A DNA stretch of 64,000 nucleotides. Origin: Sycon ciliatum (taxonomy: Eukaryota > Porifera > Calcarea > Leucosolenida > Sycettidae). A model generated the notes under the pieces. That model was not told the origin of the DNA, searched no databases, and saw only the letters and a program-made list of their open reading frames with translations. The position numbers and the translations under genes were made by a program. Shown here piece after piece: positions 57,525 through 64,000 of the stretch (its first letter is position 1; the number at the start of each line of letters is the position of its first letter). Where the stretch lies: assembly GCF_964019385.1 (NCBI RefSeq), contig NC_088654.1, positions 13,818,400 to 13,882,399 of the forward strand, read 5' to 3'.

Positions 57525-58385
57525 AGGGGAAGTATACCCTTAAATCAAATTTTCACCAGTTGTAGTCTTCGGGGTGCTGAGTCGAATGGTCTTGGTCCGA
57601 GGAAGCTGCGACGCTCCCTTCCTACTTGAATCCCAATCGAACTCGCGCACTTCCACCGAAACTGGGTGACTGCGCCCTACTAGATGGGGATTTGTATGCA
57701 AAATCTCACTAAAAGCGCCATTTCGTTCTTATAAAAGCACGGATGACCGCGATTGGCCCATATGTTGTAGTCTTTTGGACGCTGAGTCGACTGGTTTTGG
57801 TCCGAAAAGGCTGCGATGCAGCGTTCCTCCTTTATTCCCAATCGAACATGGTTGAAGAAGCGGTCACGTGGTCCTGGCTGCCCAAATCACCTGGTGTCCG
57901 CGCCAGCAGGCGACAACTTTCACACCAAGGTTCAACTCGAGTTCAACTCGAGTGACAGGACTGCACCCAAAAAAGGTCAAACAGGCTAGTAAGTTGTACC
58001 CTGCAGGCACGGTGACCAGGTGACTGGTGTACGCAGGAGTACGTGACCGCTTGTTCAACCATGTTCGATTGGGAATAAAGGAGGAACGCTGCATCGCAGC
58101 CTTTTCGGACCAAAACCAGTCGACTCAGCGTCCAAAAGACTACAACATATGGGCCAATCGCGGTCATCCGTGCTTTTATAAGAACGAAATGGCGCTTTTA
58201 GTGACATTTTGCATACAAATCCCCATCTAGTAGGGCGCAGTCACCCAGTTTCGGTGGAAGTGCGCGAGTTCGATTGGGATTCAAGTAGGAAGGGAGCGTC
58301 TCAGCTTCCTCGGACCAAGACCATTCGACTCAGCACCCCGAAGACTACAACTGGTGAAAATTTGATTTTAGGGTATACTTCCCCT
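57525..58385. mobile_element. TTAA foldback element with arms of about 340 bp
   Basis: Ends AGGGGAAGTATACCCT and AGGGTATACTTCCCCT, flanked by TTAA (57521-57524, 58386-58389). The two arms are near-perfect reverse complements (TTCACCAGTTGTAGTCTTCG, GGGTGACTGCGCCCTACTAG) around a central region near 57870-58030. Its left TTAA is also the right TTAA of family P copy C. AGGG ends with TTAA could be piggyBac or Kolobok. Confidence 0.85.
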
Positions 58386-58389
58386 TTAA

Positions 58390-58610
58390 TGTAAATTCTG
58401 AGAAGTTCGTAAAAATCGACAGTGCACATCATGGTCTTACCAAAAACTGATGGAAATAGGTTACCTGTGCACAAAGACAATAAACAAATAGCGTACATTC
58501 TCGTCCTGAACTGAAACATGATCAACAGACATAGAGAAGAAAAGTAATTTCCCTCTCTCTCCCTCTCCCTCCCTCCCTCCCTCCATCCCTCCCTCCCTCC
58601 CTCCCTCCCT

Positions 58611-58689
<79 letters not shown>

Positions 58690-59457
58690 CCCCCCCTCCC
58701 TCCCTTCCTCCCTCTGCTTCCATCTGTGTGAGAATGACTGTCAAGTGAATGCTGTACATGCGCAGTGCTAGTTTGGTCTGGGAAGGAGAGTGATGTGCGA
58801 TTCGTTCGTGGTCTGGCTGTTTGGTCTTGGTCATGTGTTCTGTACGTATTGGTCCCTGGGAGGTCTTCACGATTTGTCCTTGCGTCATAACTGTTTGTTC
58901 TTTGTTATTTCTCGGTGTCTTTTCCCGTCGTCGTTTTTGGTTTAGTTTAGTCTTTCCGTCTTTCTCCTCCTGCTCCTACAAGTCTAATATTGTGAGGACT
59001 ACGTGTGAGAAGCTAACAGATCTGTGCTTCGTCGTGTGGCGGGGGCCAGGGGGAGAAGGCAATGACAAAACTGTGTTTGGTTTCACAACAGCCAACAAAT
59101 GTCCAACTTGGTAGGCTCAGGTTAGGAAAGGTCCAAGAGGGGAAGGAAAATGCAACGAAGAAGGTCACGAGCTATGTCCCACGGCAATCCCGAGGGTGGT
59201 GCAAATGAATTTCATCAGCAACTGAATGAAATCATAAAGCGCTGGCAATTAAATATTCTAAAATTCGATGAACATGAAGGGACATTTGCAGAGACAGTGC
59301 CTGCATTTTTGGGGGGGGGGGTTTGTTTCACGCTTCGCAAGACAAAGAATGCCGAAAGTTACTGGATGATGATGAAACCAGTAAGACTATTGGACATATC
59401 AGTATACTGGTTTTCAGGAATCCAGGTGCACTAAAAAAACCGAGTATACTCATCCTT
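58390..59457. other. Non-coding, with a CT microsatellite
   Basis: 58553-58690 is (CCCT)n then (CT)n. A 94-codon frame starting at 59150 has no recognisable domain, and a G-run at 59312-59320 interrupts it. Confidence 0.5.
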
Positions 59458-59964
59458 GATAAATATGGTGGTAAAGACACACCTGGCAATATGGCGGTAA
59501 ACACACGCCTGCCCACACACGCTCTCTAAACTGCAAAGTTCTGGCACAGAGCTCTCCTTCTCACCACTATCAACCATAAGTACAGCTGCAGTGATGTTTT
59601 CAACTTCATTCTCCCGAGTCAAGCTCCGTATGAAGACATCCAAGAAGAAGATTGCCTGATGAGGCCAGCGGGGACGAAACGTACGTCGCAATCGAGCTAT
59701 GTCGTTGCTGTGTCATCATCTATGTGCCATGCGCTACTTGATGTACCAGCCTGCTATGCCGGATACCGCCAGCCATGCATCGACCAGGCGCCAGGCGCGA
59801 ACTGATGGTGGTGGTGGTGAGAAGGAGAGCTCTGTGCCAGAACTTTGCAGCCTGGAGAGCGTGTGTGGGCAGGCGTGTGTTTACCGCCATATTGCCAGGT
59901 GTGTCTTTACCACCATATTTATCAACCCTAAGTACAGCTGCAGTGATGTTTTCAACTTCATTCC
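59458..59964. repeat. Inverted 110-bp arms plus direct repeats
   Basis: 59458-59567 and 59814-59923 are reverse complements with about three mismatches. Each is followed by the same direct repeat TAAGTACAGCTGCAGTGATG...TTCAACTTCATTC (59576-59612, 59928-59964). TATACTCATCCTT also occurs at 59445 and 59969. Mixed inverted and direct repeats of this type, together with a hammerhead, fit the terminal repeats of Penelope-like retroelements, but no reverse transcriptase of that group is present. Confidence 0.75.
59650..59693 (+). ncRNA. Hammerhead ribozyme, type I, minimal stem III
   Basis: All conserved elements are in order. Stem I is GATTGC (59650-59655) with GCAATC (59688-59693), six perfect pairs. 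Then CTGATGA (59656-59662). Stem II is 59663-59675 with pairs G-C, C-G, C-G, one G-A mismatch and a five-base loop. GAAA follows (59676-59679), then the palindrome CGTACG as stem III, and the UC cleavage site (59686-59687). A two-base loop in stem III cannot close in a monomer, so it should work as a dimer, as described for Penelope-like elements and retrozymes. It would cleave after C59687. Confidence 0.82.
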
Positions 59965-60125
59965 CCCTATACTCATCCTTCGTCCTCAAAGGGTTAAGGC
60001 TGCATGAAAGCAAGTGCGCCTGCGTTTGCATGTACAAGCAGACAACCACATGTAGACAGGTACAGTGAGATGTGCCATTGGAGGAAGCAAAATGAAATAA
60101 AACAAAACGAAATGGCCGAACTTAC

Positions 60126-60215
60126 TTGCGCAGCTATTCTTTCCGCCATGCTTCACCGCCTTCAGGCATTTGTAATCTGATGGACAATCCTTATCAGCCA
60201 CGCAACCATTCACAC
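60126..60215 (-). CDS. Four-cysteine extracellular module exon
   Basis: 90-bp internal exon on minus: acceptor CTCTCACAG before 60215, donor TGCGCAA|GTAAGT at 60126; phase 1-1. It reads GVNGCVADKDCPSDYKCLKAVKHGGKNSCA, with spacing C-x5-C-x5-C-x11-C, resembling small disulfide modules of secreted proteins (C..D.DC......C........C). I cannot name the family. Splice sites are strong and phase matches the EGF and lectin exons. Confidence 0.7.
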
Positions 60216-60949
60216 CTGTGAGAGGGTGCACAGAAAAAGGGGAAGAACAGTACACATGATTGTTGCACGCCAAACACGTACAAATGCCTTGTTTGGCAAG
60301 AATGAATCCGCTGGATCCATTCAACCCTGCTGCCGGGGCAGGGTTGCTCGGATCCAAGTCCGATGTACCTGGGTTGGGATTTGACCAATCGACCACTGCA
60401 GATCCAGTGGATCCTATGGACCTGGATCTGGATCCGACCAAACGATCACGGCCAAGGGGAGTAGTTGGTCCCCCTTTTAGGGGGTACACGGCCGCATATG
60501 TGTAGGATGGCTGGTGCATGTCATTGATGGCCATTACGTGCATGCTGAACTTAGGTTGAAAGTTTTTAGGAGATGCACATGCCCCCCCCCCCCCCCATTA
60601 CCCCATGCGCGCTACGCGCCTTCCGGCCTTGGTATCCAACGTGTGATGCTCGTCTGTGATTTATCATGCACTATAGTACTAAAAATGAACAGGCTGCTAA
60701 TGTGTAATAAGACAAGCAATACACATGCACGCACATGCATGCACACACACATACATACTACTATTACTATCCATCAGCTACCCATTGGGGTCACGCCGCC
60801 CTCCACTAAGAGAACTGAGCGCAAGGTGAGGGGCAGTGGCGCAAACAAAACAGGAAGTACAGCAAAATGAATTGAAAAAAAGGAAATCAAAACAAGCTGC
60901 CATATTGATGGAAAGGGACTCACAAACAGAGGAAGGAAATATCACAAAC
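60216..60949 (-). other. Intron-like, no further exon supported
   Basis: Contains a GGATCC-rich stretch (60319-60440) and a C-run at 60583-60597. No splice-bounded coding segment seen. Confidence 0.4.
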
Positions 60950-60991
60950 CAGATGAACAGTCTGCTGTAGGTCCACTATAACATGCAACGA
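60950..60991 (-). CDS. Tentative 42-bp micro-exon
   Basis: Minus: acceptor CCTTTTTTCAG before 60991, possible donor CATCTG|GTTTGT at 60950, phase 1-1. It would encode VVACYSGPTADCSSG, with two cysteines, in phase with the exons on both sides. The donor is weak (GTTTGT), so this is a suggestion. Confidence 0.35.
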
Positions 60992-61620
60992 CTGAAAAAA
61001 GGAACAAAATTAATGTGAACATGATGTTCTGTTCAACAATAACGTCTGTACGCGTACTGCTTCGGCCTTCATGCACCAGGAAAGCACAATCTTGAGCTGG
61101 AGGGTGGGCACCGAACGTCCCACAAGGGCTCCACAAGACGTACTTTCACGAAGCGACGAGGAGTATGCGCAGCAAGCTAACATCACTACACCATCGCCGC
61201 ACGACGACTGGCCACTCAGGTCCAAACAACACGACAAATTCACAATTCCAGCTATCACCGCGCAGGAATAAATTGTTGCGAGTGTGACCTGTATCCTTTC
61301 TCATCCAGGAATCCACTTGTTTTGCCGAACGCCACTGCATTGTTTCAGGCTGGGGATTGATCCGAGGGCTCGCCACGCCACTGCGGAGGATGCGGAAAGG
61401 ACACAAGAAGACGGTGACGGCAACAAATTACCCGCCCTGGTCGTCAGCTCACTGAATGTCCTTCCGCGCGAGCGAAACCGGCTGCAAGGCATAAAAAGCC
61501 TACTGCCAGTCAATACCCAGGGGCGACCCTGACCAGAAGGCCAAGGCCGCCCCGTGGAGGAGGCCACCAAAGAGAAAACCAGGAGCTAACAAATCTGCTT
61601 CCTCTCCGCGAAATGTTTTA

Positions 61621-61647
61621 GTACACACACACACACACACTCAAAAG

Positions 61648-61709
<62 letters not shown>

Positions 61710-61839
61710 ACACACACATGCACGCACACAAACACGCATGCACGCACTCTCGCACACGCGCGGGCACACACACAAACAAACACACACACACACACACCAA
61801 TGCACATAATTATAAAGACACCCACACCCACACGCACAC

Positions 61840-61934
<95 letters not shown>

Positions 61935-61949
61935 CACACATGCACACGC

Positions 61950-61997
<48 letters not shown>

Positions 61998-62005
61998 GTG
62001 TGCGC
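61621..62005. repeat. (CA)n microsatellite, compound
   Basis: Two long CA blocks (about 61621-61715 and 61838-62005) joined by GCACGCACACA-type and TATAAAGACACCCACACC sequence, in the intron between the exons at 60950 and 62161. Confidence 0.95.
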
Positions 62006-62160
62006 GCGCATACACATAGGCACACATACTGTAAAAGGTTGCATAGAGAACACAAACCTATGACTGAATACTACCATTACCACAACAAATTGAGGGACGT
62101 ATGCCATTTTAGTTCATGTGTGCTACCAGACACAAATGTCCGGAACATGGTTGAGCTCAC

Positions 62161-62448
62161 CGAGATCTGTAAAGCAGGCTACGTGCTGCTTCAAATCTTG
62201 TGAATTTTTCGTGCTGTCAGTGGCAGACAGTTTCTCTCCGGATGGTGCTGTACTATGCCGCCAGATCCTTGGCCTGTAACCTAGACTTGGCGAGACCTTC
62301 GCTGCTAGCTTGCCAATGCAGACGTCATCGTCAGGCAGCTTGGCATGTTTGGACAGACAGAGGGACTCAGCGGCATCTACGGTAACGTTGTCCGTCGTGG
62401 GCATGAACAGCCATCCGTTTCCAGACGGACAAACAAACTCCATGTTGC
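62161..62448 (-). CDS. Cys-rich extracellular exon, possibly lectin-like
   Basis: 288-bp internal exon on minus: acceptor CTTTTGTTTCAG before 62448, donor ATCTCG|GTGAGC at 62161; phase 1-1, 96 codons. It reads GNMEFVCPSGNGWLFM....VTVDAAESLCLSKHAKLPDDDVCIGKLAAKV...RIWR......KLSATD.....LKQHVACFTDL. Four cysteines plus the ESLC...LP..D.C...LA spacing and the terminal HVACF recall degenerate C-type-lectin-like domains, but the fit is weak. Joined to the signal-peptide exon it gives a mature protein starting near GNMEFVC. Confidence 0.75.
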
Positions 62449-63695
<1,247 letters not shown>

Positions 63696-63759
63696 CTGAG
63701 CTGGGTGCACTCCACTGGCAAACCATCAGGCACAACAGCGCCCATGCCAAGGGTGGCAT
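63696..63759 (-). CDS. First coding exon: signal peptide
   Basis: ATG at 63759 opens MPPLAWALLCLMVCQWSAPSS, with a hydrophobic core (LAWALLCLMV) and small residues before a likely cleavage site. The exon ends at a consensus donor CTCAG|GTATGT (63696) in phase 1, matching every downstream exon. It directs the product to the secretory pathway. Only translation from here gives a signal peptide continuing in phase to the exon at 62161. Confidence 0.72.
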
Positions 63760-64000
63760 TGCGCCCCTGTCCCCTGCAAATCACGACACGGCACAGAACG
63801 CACGAAAAGAGGGGAGACAAAAGTGGGGACAGCGTCCTACAGGATGGCTGGCTGTTGCCCATGCTGGGCTGCGACAGTTGAGACTTGTCAAACATTTTGG
63901 TTGGTGGAGTTCACAATGCCCCACCTGCACAGCTGCACTAGTTGATAGTCAGCCCCGATTCCATAGTTGTTTGTTCTGTCAATCCTCAACTTCTGTGTTC
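63760..64000 (-). other. Upstream of the minus-strand gene
   Basis: By position this holds the 5' untranslated region and possibly the promoter. I see no TATA box or other convincing promoter element. Confidence 0.4.

Overview
This window is transposon-dense nuclear DNA from an animal, most likely a marine invertebrate (sponge, cnidarian, lophotrochozoan or similar; the sequence alone does not settle which). The evidence is short exons with GT/AG borders encoding EGF and C-type-lectin modules, long introns, microsatellites, and Ty3/gypsy, BEL/Pao, DIRS, non-LTR, hAT, Tc1/mariner and piggyBac-like elements. I see no bacterial-style operons, rRNA genes or CRISPR arrays. About 20 transposon insertions can be delimited by terminal repeats plus target-site duplications (TSDs), and many are nested.

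Host genes. All host exons I can support lie on the minus strand, and those with two splice sites are symmetric phase 1-1: a signal-peptide first exon (63696-63759), a Cys-rich exon (62161-62448), a tentative micro-exon (60950-60991), a four-Cys exon (60126-60215), two calcium-binding EGF exons (34879-35007, 33823-33945) and a C-type lectin domain exon (19764-20165). They could be one secreted or cell-surface gene spread over 44 kb with transposons filling its introns, or two or three neighbouring genes; cDNA would decide.

Layout. 442-2679: a Tc1/mariner-like element holding a TRIM (miniature LTR retrotransposon). 3365-4395: DIRS-like relic. 4782-19330: a six-layer nest, in which a REL-endonuclease LINE relic was hit by a TIR element (family A), by a second family A copy, by a 5'-truncated non-LTR element of a family with a C-terminal nuclease-like domain, by a hAT-like element, and finally by an intact gypsy element with identical LTRs. 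19764-22106: lectin exon, tRNA-like sequence, long inverted repeat, two MITEs. 23590-29608: decayed BEL/Pao element. 29883-32021: mariner-like element holding a hAT. 32330-35007: family A copy, a 415-bp GA tract and the two EGF exons. 35192-42206: mariner, pogo and piggyBac-like elements and an LTR relic. 42820-57520: a second nest, a TTAA element hit by a TIR element, hit by a nearly intact BEL/Pao element, which was itself cut by a non-autonomous LTR element. 57525-58385: long-armed foldback element. 59458-59964: complex repeats around a well-formed hammerhead ribozyme. 60126-63759: 5' exons of the host gene.

How the parts relate. Two LTR elements (gypsy 9435-13920 and BEL/Pao 44276-53847) have LTRs with no difference I can find, and the two non-autonomous LTR elements differ at only one noticed site each, so LTR retrotransposition in this lineage is recent. 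Younger elements sit inside older ones, which allows a relative age order to be read directly. Coordinates of repeat ends were counted by eye and may be off by a base or two.
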